From: Bubalus kerabau
Lineage: Eukaryota; Chordata; Mammalia; Artiodactyla; Bovidae
DNA length: 64,000 nt
Direction: 5' to 3'
Assembly: GCF_029407905.1 (NCBI RefSeq)
Contig: NC_073643.1
Coordinates: 25,758,001-25,822,000 of the forward strand
Part shown: in pieces, positions 12,341 to 23,576 of the stretch
Numbering within the stretch: the first letter of the stretch is position 1
Layout of the letters: each line of letters starts with the position of its first letter
The notes under the pieces: generated by a model
Told to the model about the DNA's origin: nothing
The model's input: only the letters and a program-made list of their open reading frames with translations
The model's database searches: none
Position numbers and translations under genes: made by a program

Positions 12341-12473
12341 CTGCTGCTGCTGCTAAGTCGCTTCAGTCGTGTGTGACTCTGTGTGACCCCATAGACAGCA
12401 GCCCAACCAGGCTTCCCTGTCCCTGGGATTCTCCGGGCAAGAACACTGGAGTGGGGTGCCATTGCCTTCTCCG
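12341..12473 (-). mobile_element. Bov-A monomer SINE inside BovB
   Basis: It starts with a CTG tract (reverse of the CAG tail), then ctaagtcgcttcagtcgtgt and ends attgccttctccg. BovB sequence resumes with cggaatgaagcagggcaaag. The flanks are not a clean duplication (agaaacac left, agaaatac right). Against the remembered BovB consensus about 25-30 target bases are missing, so the insertion may have deleted target. Confidence 0.88.
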
Positions 12474-12798
12474 AGAAATACGGAATGAAGCAGGGCAAAG
12501 TCTAATAGAGTTTTGCCAAGAAAATGCACTGGTCATAACAAACATCCTCTTCCAACAACACAAGAGAAGACTCTATACATGGACATCACCAGATGGTCAA
12601 CACTGAAATCATATTGATTATATTCTTTGCAGCCAAAGATGGAGAAGTTCTATACAGTCAGCAAAAACAAGACCAGGAGCTGACTGTGGCTCAGACCATG
12701 AACTCCTTATTGCCAAATTCAGACTTAAATTGAATAAAGTAGGGAAAACCACTAGACCATTCAGGTATGACCTAAATCAAATCCCTTATGATTAGACA

Positions 12799-13579
12799 GT
12801 GGAAGTGAGAAATAGATTTAAGGGCCTAGATCTGATAGATAGAGTGCCTGATGAGCTATGGAATGAGGTTCGTGACATTGTACAGGAGACAGGGATCAAG
12901 ACCATCCCCAGGGAAAAGAAATGCAAAAGAGCAAAATGGCTATCTGGGGAGGCCTTACAAATAGCTGTGAAAAGAAGAGAAGTGAAAAGCAAAGGAGAAA
13001 AGGAAAGACATAAACATCTGAATGCAGAGTTCCAAAGAATAGCAAGAAGAGATAAGAAAGCCTTCTTCAGCGATCAATGCAAAGAATTAGAGGAAAACAA
13101 CAGAATGGGAAAGACTAGAGATCTCTTTAAGAAAATCAGAGATACCAAAGGAACATTTCATGCAAAGATGGGCTCAATAAAGGACAGAAATGGTATGGAC
13201 CTAACAGAAGCAGAAGATATTAAGAAGAGATGGCAAGAATACACAGAAGAACTGTACAAAAAAGAGCTTCAACGACCCAGATAATCACAATGGTGTGATC
13301 ACTCACCTAGAGCCAGACATCCTGGAATGTGAAGTCAAGTGGGCCTTGGGAAGCGTCACCACGAACAAAGCTAGTGGAGGTGATGGAATTTCAGTTGAGC
13401 TATTCCAAATCCTGAAAGATGATGCTGTGAAAGTGCTGCACCCAATATGCCAGCAAATTTGGAACTCAACAATGGCCACAGGACTGGAAAAGGTCAGTTT
13501 TTATTCCAATCCCAAAGAAAGGCAATGCCAAAGAATGCTCAAACTACCGCACAATTGCACTCATCTCACACGCTTGTAA
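12799..13579 (+). pseudogene. BovB linker and RT N-terminal remnant
   Basis: Two consecutive open stretches. The first, 12799-13284, is the basic linker between endonuclease and RT (lysine/arginine-rich, ending EEDIKKRWQEYTEELYKK-like). The second, 13295-13579, holds the RT entry segment (NKASGGDGISVELFQILKDD), the conserved 'KAPGPDGI'-type motif of non-LTR RTs. A frameshift near 13284 separates them and another near 13490 garbles the end of the second. Confidence 0.85.
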
Positions 13580-13618
13580 AGTAATGCTCAAATTCTCCAA
13601 GCCAGGCTTCAGCAATAT

Positions 13619-14434
13619 GTGAACCGTGAACTTCCTGATGTTCAAGCTGGTTTTAGAAAAGGCAGAGGAACCAGAGATCAAATTGCCAACATCCGCTGGA
13701 TCATAGAAAAAGGAAGAGAGTTCCAGAACAACATCTATTTCTGCTTTATTGACTATGCCAAAGCCTTTGACTGTGTGGATCACAATAAACTGTGGAAAAT
13801 TCTGAAAGAGATGGGAATACCAGACCACCTGATCTGCGTCTTGAGAAATTTGTATGCAGGTCAGGAAGCAACAGTTAGAACTGGACATGGAACAACAGAC
13901 TGTTTCCAAATAGGAAAAGGAGTACGTCAAGGCTGTATATTGTCACCCTGTTCATTTAACTTCTATGCAGAGTACATCATGAGAAACGCTGGACTGGAAG
14001 AAACTCAAGCTGGAATCAAGATTGTCGGGAGAAATATCAATCACCTCAGATATGCAGATGACACCACCCTTATGGCTGAAAGTGAAGAAGAACTAAAGAG
14101 TCTCTTGATGAAAGTGAAAGAGGAGAGTGAAAAAGTTGGCTTAAAGCTCAACATTCAGAAAACAAAGATCATGGCATCTGGTCCCATCACTTCATGGGAA
14201 ATAGATGGGGAAACAGTGGAAACAGTGTCAGACTTTATTTTTTTGGGCTCCAAAATCACTGCAGATGGTGATTGCAGCCATGAAATTAAAAGACACTTAC
14301 TCTTTGGAAGGCAAGTCATGACCAACCTAGATAGTATATTTAAAAGCAGAGACATTACTTTGCCAACAAAGGTTCGTCTAGTCAAGGCTATGGTTTTTCC
14401 TTGGTCATGTATGGATGTGAGAGTTGGACTGTGA
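13619..14434 (+). pseudogene. BovB reverse transcriptase remnant
   Basis: A 271-codon frame. From the N-terminus: QAGFRKGRGTRDQ (residues 9-21), FIDYAKAFDCVDH from residue 43 (motif A with its catalytic Asp), GVRQGCILSP near residue 102 (motif B), and YADD at 145-148 (motif C, both catalytic Asp present), then SRDITLPTKVRLVKA. In a live element this enzyme copies the RNA onto nicked DNA at the nucleus. The RT core is intact here but detached from endonuclease and C-terminus by frameshifts; the last residues read through a frameshift at about 14400. It differs from the copy at 24.1-24.8 kb at only about a dozen residues. Confidence 0.9.
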
Positions 14435-14815
14435 AGAAGGCTGAACACTGAAGAATTGATGCTTTTGAGCTGTGGTGTTGGAGAAGACTCTTGAGAGTCC
14501 CTTGGACTGCAAGGAGATCCAACCAGTCCATTCTGAAGGAGATCAGCCCTGGGTGTTCTTTGGAAGGAATGATGCTAAAGCCGAAACTCCAGTACTTTGG
14601 CTATCTCATGTGAAGAATTGACTCATTGGAAAAGACTCTGATGCTAGGAGGGATTGGGGGCAAGAGGAGAAGGGGACGACAGAGGATGAGGTGGCTGGAT
14701 GGCATCACTGACTTGATGGATGTGAGTCTGGGTGAACTCCAGGAGTTGGTGATGGATAGGGAGGCCTGGCGTGCTGCGATTCATGGGGTCGCAAAGAGTC
14801 GGACACGACTGAGAG

Positions 14816-14841
14816 ACTGATCTGATCCGATCTGATCTGAT
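14816..14841 (+). repeat. BovB 3'-terminal TCTGA repeats
   Basis: gactgatctgatccgatctg and onward: short tandem TCTGA units instead of poly(A), the expected 3' end of BovB/RTE elements. It sets the right boundary of the element. Confidence 0.85.
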
Positions 14842-14845
14842 GTAA

Positions 14846-16005
14846 GACATCAACAATGCAAGACAACCAATTTAAAGGATACATCCAAGCGATATATCTT
14901 ACTGTTGTTTTAATTGTAAAGAAAGCTGAAATGGGCTTTTAGTCACTGCTCTGCATAAATACATAAATATATAAAAATTATATATATACACACAGATGTA
15001 CACATATGTATATACACACACACATACACAGAAAGAAGGAGGAAGAGAAAGAAATAGAGAACAGGACTGAAGGAGATACTACATGCCTTCATAACGCTAT
15101 ACAAAATCATTTATAAAGTTAAAATAATTTTTAAATGGTCATTGAAAAATTTTGTAGACAATTTAACAGTATCATGGTTTACTGCTATTACTATAATTTC
15201 TTTACTATAAAGAAAAAAGGTCTTTAATAAAATCTCAACTTTTGGATGGCATCTCCAAATCTGTTCATTGTACGACTTCTAACACTGGATAGGGAGAAAA
15301 ATTAGACCACTAAGGAAATTGAGATTAACGTTTATGTTTCCTCCCAGTTTTACCTAAGAGAGGGCTTTATATCCTATATTGATACTGTAAAAAGTAATTT
15401 TCATTCATGCCTGAGGATGCAGAGAGATATAAGCTGTTATTCACACACTACTTCTCTAAAAAGACCTAAGAGGATAACCCTGATAGGGTTCCATCTGTCT
15501 CCCGACACAACTTCAGCTCCCACCGTGACTGCGATCTCAACGGTTCCTGTGATAGCACCAGGCAATATGACAAAGTGTTAACTGGGAGACCAATCACACC
15601 TCATCCTCACTACCTAATCCTTGTGGGAAAGACCAGAATCACCAGGGTGGGAATGTGATGAAAATAAATAAAAGCTATCTAAGTGTTTCTGATATTCTTA
15701 AAATATTCCTTCCAATAAGTGAATGATCACAGTTATGCTGTGAATAATTTGAATCCCATTGTCTAGATGAGGGACTCAAGTGTACACCTATGAGAAGATA
15801 TTCAACCTAATATTTAAATAAGAGTAGATGAAAGCAGTAAAGATATTTTTAAAAAACCAGCCGAGAAATATTTGCATATACCTTTATTGGTAATGTAAAT
15901 TGGTATGCATGAGAATATGCCAGAGTATAGGTGTTAGTACATTAATTATGAGCGATGAACAAAATGCACCCCCACATATACATATGCACACACACATATG
16001 TGCAT
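14846..16005. other. single-copy DNA with simple repeat
   Basis: 14950-15035 is a mixed AT/AC simple-repeat stretch (tatatatacacaca, tatacacacacacatacaca). The rest shows no identifiable element. Confidence 0.45.
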
Positions 16006-16269
16006 GTGTGCTAAGCTGTTTCAGTCGTGTCCAACTCTTTGCAACCCTATGAATTATGGCCCATATGGTTCCTCTGTCCATGGGATTTCCAGGACAAGAA
16101 GACCAGAGTGGATTGCCATGCCCTCCTCCAGGGGATCTTCCTGACCCAGGGATCCATGCCCTCCTCCAGGGGATCTTCCTGACCCAGGGATCCAACCTGC
16201 GTCTGCTTTTCTTATGTCTCCCGCATTGGCAGGCAGGTTCTTTAACACTAGCACCATCCAGGAAGCCTG
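16006..16269 (-). repeat. Bov-tA SINE, reverse, with internal duplication
   Basis: Reverse body (gctaagctgtttcagtcgtg, gtccatgggatttccaggac) then head ending accatccaggaagcctg. It is longer than its relatives because a 38-base segment in the middle is duplicated. An (AT)n tract follows directly where head-flanking DNA begins. Confidence 0.93.
16116..16191. repeat. 38-bp tandem duplication inside a SINE
   Basis: Two copies, 16116-16153 and 16154-16191, identical as read; both begin ccatgccctcctccagggga. It lies across the join between Bov-A body and tRNA head. Confidence 0.95.

Positions 16270-16271
<2 letters not shown>

Positions 16272-16300
<29 letters not shown>
16272..16300. repeat. (AT)n microsatellite
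   Basis: About 14 uninterrupted AT units immediately after the SINE head. Probably length-variable. Confidence 0.95.
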
Positions 16301-16301
<1 letters not shown>

Positions 16302-16304
<3 letters not shown>

Positions 16305-17017
16305 CTATCAGGAAAAGATGGTCATACATCTATTCAGTGGACTGGACCATTAGAATAATGAAAGTCAGTATATTCTGGCAATGGAAAAGTGCATGACACA
16401 TTGTTGAGAGGAAAAAAGTGCATAATTCAAACTTCGTTTAAGTAAAATGAACAAACTAGTGCATATGGAAATCCATAAACAATATCTGGATGATGTTATT
16501 AATATTAATGATGGTCATTTTGAGGTGAGATTGTAAATGATTTTATAATATTCCTATTTTGCTTGACATATCTACAATGAGCTTTATTACTTTTACAATC
16601 AGAAAAAGAAACCTATAAAGTTGTTTCCATTTTGAAAAATGTTAAGGCCAAATCAAGAAAGTACTCATTAAAACTAATCATAGGATTGTAACATTTTAAT
16701 AACATTTTTCATGATTATAATATTCTCTGATGATTACAAATTTAGGATCATACTGAAATATTGTTTTGCAACCTATTATCCTGTTTTTTCTACTTAACAT
16801 TTTGTGAATATGTTCCCATATTCTTCAAAATATGTTTTTTAATGACTTTAGTGTTCATTGTATAATATAAAATGCATTAGTTTTTACCTATTTTTTAGGT
16901 TTCTAATATAGAAAGTAATTACATGACATGATTTTGAATTACAGAGTTAGTTATTGAAGAATGAGTTCAGATGTCAGTAGAAGGTAAGTTTCTCAAGTTA
17001 AGGACAGATGGCTCTTA
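16302..17017. other. AT-rich single-copy DNA
   Basis: No recognisable element. Confidence 0.4.
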
Positions 17018-17110
17018 GAGATGATCATACTGAGTGAAGTAAGCCGGAAAGACAAATATCACATGATATTGTCTATATTTGTAATCTAAAAAATGATACA
17101 AATAAACATA

Positions 17111-17356
17111 TGCTGCTGCTGCTGCTGCTGCTAAGTCGCTTCAGTTGTGTCCGACTCTGTGCGACCCCATAGACAGCAGCCCACCAGGTTCCTCTGTCCC
17201 TGGGATTCTCCAGGCAAGAATACTGGAGTGGGTTCCCATTTCCTTCTCCAATGCATGCATGCGTGCTAAGTCGCTTCAGTCATGTCCAACTCTGTGCGAC
17301 CCTATGGACAGCAGCCCACCAGGCTCTTCCATCCACAGGATTCTCCAGGCAAGAGT
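17111..17356 (-). mobile_element. Bov-A dimer, atypical linker
   Basis: A CTG tract and the first monomer (ctaagtcgcttcagttgtgt to ttccttctccaatg), then a catgcatgcgtg joint and a second monomer that again begins ctaagtcgcttcagtcatgt and stops at aggcaagagta. The usual gaaagtgaaaagtgaaagtg linker of Bov-A2 is missing. Short TSD acatat at 17106-17111 and 17357-17362. Confidence 0.88.
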
Positions 17357-17469
17357 ACATATACAAAACAGAAATAAACCCACAGACACAGAACACAAAC
17401 TTATGGTTAACAAAGGGAAAAATGCAGAGTAGGGGATAAATTAGAAGTTTGGGATTAACACATACGTAC

Positions 17470-17752
17470 TGCTGCTGCTGCTGCTAAGTCGCTTCGGTTG
17501 TGTCCGACCCTGTGCAACCCCATAGACGGCAGCCCACCAGGCTCCCCCGTCCCTGGGATTCTCCAGGCAAGAACACTGGAGGGGGGTGCCATTTCCTTCT
17601 CCAATGCATGAAAGTGAAAAGTGAAAAGTGAAATTGAAGTCACTCAGTCATGTCTGACCCTCAGCAACCCCATGGACTGCAGCCTACCAGGCTCCTCCGT
17701 CCATGGGATTTTCCAGGCAAGAGTACTGGAGTGGGTCACCAGTGCCTTCTCC
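17470..17752 (-). mobile_element. Bov-A2 dimeric SINE, reverse
   Basis: CTG tract, first monomer, linker aaagtgaaaagtgaaaagtg, second monomer ending gtgccttctcc. Complete dimer of the usual ~280 bases. Flanks share aacaca (17457-17462 and 17753-17758). Confidence 0.92.
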
Positions 17753-17865
17753 AACACACTACTATATATAAAATAGACAATCAACAAGAACCTACCATAC
17801 AGTATAGAGAATTATACTCAATAGTTTATAATAACCTACAAGGGAAAACAATCTGAAAAACATAT

Positions 17866-18009
17866 CCTCTGTCCATGGAATTTTCCAGGGAAGGATAATG
17901 GAATGGGTAGCCACTCTCTTCTCCAGGGAATTTTCCTGATTCAGGGACTGAACCCAGGTTTCCCTTATTGCAGGAGGATTCTTTACTGTCTGAGCCACCA
18001 GGGAAGCCC
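17866..18009 (-). mobile_element. Bov-tA SINE, truncated, reverse
   Basis: Starts inside the body (cctctgtccatggaattttc) and ends with the tRNA head (gagccaccagggaagccccc). Missing the distal third of the body, which for a reverse copy is the 3' part; so it is either a shortened insertion or later deletion. Confidence 0.9.
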
Positions 18010-18339
18010 CCGGAAAAAAAAAATAGATTTATATGTAATATGTATAGCTGAATCAATTTGTTGTACACCTGAAACCCTGAAACTAACCCAAAATTATAAA
18101 TCAACTATACTTCAATTAAAAAAAAGAAGAAAATAAGGCTACAAAAATGCATTTGCTGGAAATGGGATCCCTCCACATGATTATCTTATAGATCATTTCA
18201 TGCCCTGGCTCCAAGGCACTGATATAATCAGGATAGTCTAGGAAGAAAAAAGTTTCAATCAGCTATCTACTTGGAATCATACTATTCTTTTCCTTAATAA
18301 GATAATCTAACCAATGATTTTTCTATTAAAATAATAATG

Positions 18340-18720
18340 GTGAATAATTATACAGCACATTACAAATATTAACTCATTTCATCTTAATAATCCTGTAATG
18401 TAGGTGTTATTATTATCCTAGAAGAAGTAGAAGAAGAAGTGAAGTCGCTCTGTCGTGTCTGACTTTTTGCGACCCCGTGGACTGTAGCCTACAAGGCTCC
18501 TCTGTCCATGGAATTTTCCAGGCAAGAGTACTGGAGTGGGTTGCCATTTCCTTCCTAGATATTATTATTCTCCCTATTTAACAAATGAAGAAATGGATAC
18601 CAGAAGAGTTTATATAAGGGGATAAAGATACTACAACGAGTAACTGCAGAGACAAAAATTGAACTCAGTACTATGGCTACAGAGTCCATGTAATTACGTC
18701 CTTCAAAATTATGAACAAAT
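18340..18720 (-). repeat. MIR SINE relic split by Bov-A
   Basis: Left part ttaactcatttcatcttaat, gtaatgtaggtgttattatt; right part ctatttaacaaatgaagaaa, then aaaaattgaactcagtacta. Reverse complement of MIR. The SINE at 18423-18552 interrupts it. Confidence 0.65.
18423..18552 (-). mobile_element. Bov-A monomer, reverse
   Basis: gaagtcgctctgtcgtgtct to gggttgccatttcct with a GAA-rich left edge. TSD tcctaga at 18416-18422 and 18553-18559, inside a MIR. Confidence 0.9.
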
Positions 18721-18981
18721 TCACAAAATCTGAGGCTCATTCCAGGATATATACTTAGTTATCAGGAGGTCCAAGATTAGAATTCAGGGGTAAATTTGGG
18801 ATCTTTCAATCACACTCCACTCTTAGCAACAAAAATATCTAGTAAATGAGATTCAAGGGGAAGAGGAAGAAAGGAACACGTTATTTCTAATGACTGAAAG
18901 TTCAGTATAAAGAGGTTGACTACATACAGACATAAATAAAACAATTTTAGAAATGTTATGATTTTTCTTCTACCATCTATA

Positions 18982-19305
18982 CTTTTTTTTAGTTTGAATC
19001 CAATTGCTCCAAATGTTGTAGAAGTATCTGCTATACAACAGTGTGAATTAGCTGTATGTATACATATATCTTCTCCCTCTTGAGCCTCCCTCCCTCCCAA
19101 TCCCCATCCCATCCCTCTAGATCCTCACAGAGCATCAAGCTGAGCTCCCTGTGCTACACAGCAGCATCCCACTAGCTATCTATTTTACTCATGGCAGTGT
19201 ATATATGTCAATGCTATTCTCCCTATTCATCCCATCTTCTCCTTCCCGCCCTCCCCCAACCTTTCCACATATCCAGTCTCTATATCTATGTCTTTATATT
19301 CTTTT
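18982..19305 (-). mobile_element. L1 3' end, reverse
   Basis: It begins with the T-run complement of the poly(A) tail, then gtgaattagctgtatgtata, a C-rich strip (cctccctccctcccaatccc) and gtgctacacagcagcatccc, the reverse of the artiodactyl L1 3' UTR. TSD taccatctata (18971-18981) against taccatctaca (19306-19316), 10 of 11 identical. Confidence 0.85.
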
Positions 19306-19316
19306 TACCATCTACA

Positions 19317-21809
19317 TTCTTTTTGCTATAATATACCACCAAAAGCACATAGATCCCCACATTTACAAGAAGTGGTTGAATTAATATTCAGCTTTCTAGA
19401 AAGAATATGAAAGTTGTTCAACCTCAGAAATAATTCTTTAAGACACAGTAAATACTTCAGCCCACAAACTTAGGAGTTTCTGATAGCCCACACACGTTAA
19501 CAGTGGCTCATTTACATTTCAGGAGGCAGCTAGACTATGAAAACTGAGTAAAACAGAAGGAAGTGAGCCATGGTCTGCCCCTTCCCAGGGCCCACGAAAG
19601 GAATGAATTATCCTGGGTAATTCTAAGATTCATTCTCTGTCATAGTGCACTTCAGCCTTCCCCAAGCAAATCACATGAATAATACTAGAAAAAGACCACA
19701 ATGAACCGTATTCTTGTCACTGTGTCAATGAGCATGGACTCAGCGCATAGTAACAGATCTTCTACTACAGTCCCCCTTGAGCCATCTGTGAAACATCTCT
19801 GACCTGGTCTAAGTGGGGTCCTACAGGTCATAACAAGCACTACTGTCCTATTCCCAACATTCAAAGTTAAATTTCATACAGGGTGACCTCACATATTCCT
19901 TTATTTCTGTTCCCAAATGTTAAGACACTAGCTTCCTACCACACACACACAATAAACTTGCTATAAAAAAAGGATTAATAAGTAAACTGGGACTCCTCAG
20001 TTCAAAATTCTGATACAAAAAACTATCTTTACATCTAAAGAAAGGTCGCTTAACTTTAAGGCTTCTTTTCATTATTTTTGAAATAGGGAATTTACTCTAT
20101 AAGTTATTGAGTCTCTTTTCTACCTCTCAAGTTACAGTGTTAATATAATCCATTAGATCATAGACATACATATTTTTACCCAATTTCAGCACCCCCACTC
20201 ACTAAGGGGGTGTAAGAGTCTCATTTTATCATGATCTCCCTTTCCACTCCTAATTGGTTTCTTAACGCCAATTCAAGTGGGTAACAACAAAGTCCTTAAG
20301 TACTTGCAGCCAAATGAACTGCTTCTTGGGTGTTCTTTGCAGCTAAAATGGTGCCATTTCCTGTTTGTCATTCTTAGCCTGGTGGAATAATCAGCCACCA
20401 GCATCCAGCAAGACTTTGGCTCTGAGATTGTGAACAAAGTAAGTGATTTAGAGATGCTGAGATGCACACTCTAGAATTGCCAGACTGTGGAAATGCATCC
20501 CATAGAACACATCTTATTTCCAGAATATAAATGAATTAATCAGTAGGCCTGCCACCCGCATGCCAAAAACATCCCTGATTAAATTTAATGTAGTGAGTTT
20601 GTGCAATCACCACCAAACTAACCACTGATTAAACAAAGCCCTCTGAGTGCTAATTCTTTTAATGTGCAGTTTATTTCTTCTCTTGTCTGAAGGGCATACC
20701 TTTGAAAACATGGCTAGTTTGAGATACACATTCACATTTGGAATTCAGTTTGGGTTTATTTCTCAAGGCAGCCCAGCTCTATTGTGGGCAGGGCAACTAA
20801 TGCATCAGACATTCAGACAGACGCCTGTTTAGTTAATTTGTCTTAGTGGCACTAAGATTTCTCAACTACCTTGTGGACAGGTGGAGAAAACTGTTTATCA
20901 CAAAGTAATTAGTCAGCTGATTTCCTCTCTGCATGAATAAACAGGAAAGAACCTATTGTTTCTTACCCCCAAGACAAAAGTTAAATGTTGAAATATACCT
21001 AAGATCTCTGTCTCCTATCTCCTACACACTTGAATTTAAGGCATAATGGTATTTGCCTGCCCATAGATGATAAAGGAGTAAGGGAACTGTAAAATATTAT
21101 AAAGAGATTGAAATTTGTTAAGACTAGTTCTTCATTTTTCTCCCTTACAGATACAGCTATATAGATTTAGATAAATCACATATTAACTAGAGTCTAATTT
21201 ATATAACAAATCCACTTGCAAACTCTTACTATAGGTTTAACAATAGTTCAGACTGCATGTGTTGTATTCCTGTTGTTTAACAGGTACCATAAAAGAGACT
21301 CAAATTCCTGCTCTCAAAGTAGCTGGAAATTTAGTGGCAATAAATGTGAAGTAATATTTCTAGACTGAAAATGCATCCCCTGGTACGTTATCTAGCTCTG
21401 TCTCATTCTAAGTCCTGTGGAATCATGCTCATGTAAATACTGGACATTCAAAAGTATATTTTTGGCTTAAAATAAAGCTTAGGGCTAAATACCTAACCTT
21501 GATCCACAATGAATATATAGGATTGCTGTCTCAACTCAAAGCATGGCTTTTATGGCCCTATTTGGCCGTTAGAGTTCTGGCCAACATTCTCTTGGACTTA
21601 CAGAATAGCCCTAACTGTATATCATGGGACAACGATCTGAATGCAAGTTTGACTTTGCTTCAATACCAAATCTAGTATATTGAGAACACAGGAAAATGTG
21701 TTTAGGCTAAAAACATTTATGGCCTCTTCTCTCACAGCCCACATCTATCCCACCATCAGTTCTTAGGGACTCTAATTCAAACTACTTCTGCTTCAAATAT
21801 ATGCATTAG
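19317..21809. other. single-copy DNA, possible conserved block
   Basis: No repeats seen. 20510-20840 is repeat-free and carries several homeodomain-type cores (gaattaatcag, ctgattaaatttaatg, actgattaaac, gttaatttg); its conservation is unknown. A short (CA) run sits near 19940. Confidence 0.4.
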
Positions 21810-22018
21810 TATATATAAAACAGCCAGTGGAAGTTGCAGCGTAACACAGGGAGCTCAGCTCAGTGCTCTGTAAAACCTAGACAGGTGGGATGGGGTGGGA
21901 GGGAGGCTCAAGAACGAGGGGACATGGGTATACCTATGGCTCATTCACATTGTCATATAGCAGAAATCAATACAACATTGTAAAGCAATTATCCTCTATT
22001 TTTAAAAAAAGAAAGAAA
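21810..22018 (+). repeat. L1 3' end
   Basis: taacacagggagctcagctc, then ggtgggatggggtgggaggg, then tacctatggctcattcac and gtaaagcaattatcctct with an A-rich tail. Same 3' UTR type as 32.3 and 39.7 kb. Confidence 0.82.
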
Positions 22019-23576
22019 ACTACTGCTGCTACATACCTTGAATATGATCACTTATCATCCCCTATATCACTACAATTCCAACCTGAGAGTCAAAAGGGTC
22101 CAGAGGACAAGATAACAATATATAAATACACAAGAACTGTTACGTGTAAGATGGAAAACTTTGCTCCTATGTGAGTCCAGTTAGCAAAATCAAAACCAAT
22201 AAAGTGGTATGTTTTCAATGTACATAAGAAAATCTAATACTCTCCAAAAATCTAATAGGTTACCTTAGGAAGCAATGGGTGTTTTCACATAGCTGTTGAG
22301 GAATGTATTAGAGAGAGTTCAGCAAGATCAATTAAGAATGAGAAAGTACGAAAAGGAACTGGAATAGAAAACAGTTCCAGCCAGTTCTAAAACCCTATGC
22401 TTTCAAACTGTCACTTTCTCATAAAGTTCATGAGCCATAGATGAGATAGGATTGCCATGTATAACATACATTTATAATGGTATAGAACCATAAAACAATA
22501 TCCTATTAGAAACTGGGATGCAATCCAAGTATTTCTTTCATTCCAAATGAATCTCTCCTGCTTTGATTTGTACACATCATTTCAGAATTTCACAAAACAG
22601 CTGTGAAATTGCTGATTTGTCTTACGTATGAATTTCTTTGTTAGAAATGATAATGGCTCTTTGAAACAGTCCTCGTCCTATGAGGAAAAGAGATAACTTT
22701 AGCTTCTTTTACAAACACATGCAGGTCCATTCAAAGAAAGCCTCCTTATTCCTAAAAGGCTGGGTCACCCCCAGGAAATGGTTCTTTCAGTGGCTCTTGT
22801 GCTACATTTCAACACCACACAGCCATGTTTGGCACACGAGCCGGGAAAGAAGGTGAATGGAATGGTATCTTTGAGACACAGGCAAAGTTCACTCATCACA
22901 AGCTGTTTACATCCCTGAAAGGGAAATTCCCCTGGCAACATCTTTGTTTCTTTGAGACAAGACAGACCCATGACAGTAAATGCATTTAATTTTTAATTGA
23001 CTACCCTTTAAAATCCTATAATAATAAGTATATCCCTCCACTGTGTGATTATATTTGAGGAACCATAAAAATAACTGTAGGAATTTTCTCTTCAGTCTCA
23101 GTATCAGAGACCCCATGTTCTTTTGGTACCTAAAAACCCCAAGCCAAGCATACTGTGTGAGTGTGGTGGAAGCTGTTGCTACTACAAATGACCTTCCCCT
23201 GCTGAGAACCCTCCAGTAATCTTCTGAGAAGTCGCCAATAGTATAACATTTCTAGGAAACTCGAAACAGCAAAGCTGTTCTTTACCAGTGAATCACTTTG
23301 TACAGTAGGCATTATACATCCTCCAGCAACAGAGCTCAATAAATGAAATATTTAAATAATCTGACCCTATGACATTAAGGCTTCATGTTTCAGAAGTATG
23401 GGAACCTCAATCGCAGTTAACAGTCCTTATTTAAAAATCCTCCAAGGGGACTGAATCTCCATTCTATTATGGTACATTTTTTTTTTATGGGAAAACTGTC
23501 AGGGAAAAATATGACAAAAGTAGATTTTAAGAGAACAAAACAAGTAGTGAAGAGAATTAGTCTCAAATATGTTTTC
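22019..23576. other. single-copy DNA
   Basis: No element recognised; short open frames without domains. Confidence 0.4.

Larger units (their letters stand above)
11630..14845 (+). mobile_element. near-full-length BovB (RTE) LINE
   Basis: About 3.2 kb, close to the usual full length of BovB, and the longest copy here. The order is endonuclease-coding part (11.6-12.6 kb), linker (12.8-13.3 kb), reverse transcriptase (13.3-14.3 kb), C-terminal region and terminal TCTGA repeats. The single ORF is broken: frames stop at 12270, 13284, 13579 and 14434, and a SINE sits in the endonuclease at 12341-12473. The element is therefore inactive. BovB is the autonomous non-LTR retrotransposon related in sequence to the ruminant SINEs around it and is known for horizontal transfer between squamates and ruminants. 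No clear TSD was identified and the left limit is approximate. Confidence 0.93.
17018..18135 (+). repeat. old L1 3' end split by three SINEs
   Basis: The L1 segments are 17018-17110, 17357-17469, 17753-17865 and 18010-18135, and read together in the usual order: atgatcatactgagtgaagt; acacaaacttatggttaaca; ctactatatataaaatagac; then acctgaaactaac-type 3' end with tatacttcaattaaaaaaaa tail. Without the SINEs about 445 bases of L1 remain. All three SINEs are reverse-oriented and younger than the L1. Confidence 0.85.

Noticed and set aside
15884..16329. Proline/glycine-repeat and isoleucine-tyrosine-repeat proteins
   Set aside because: They are translations of the duplicated SINE segment and the (AT)n tract.
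19940..19952. Short CA run as a microsatellite
   Set aside because: Too short (about six units) to be notable.
20190..20212. caccccc / gggggtg short inverted repeat
   Set aside because: Only seven pairs around an eight-base loop; within chance expectation.
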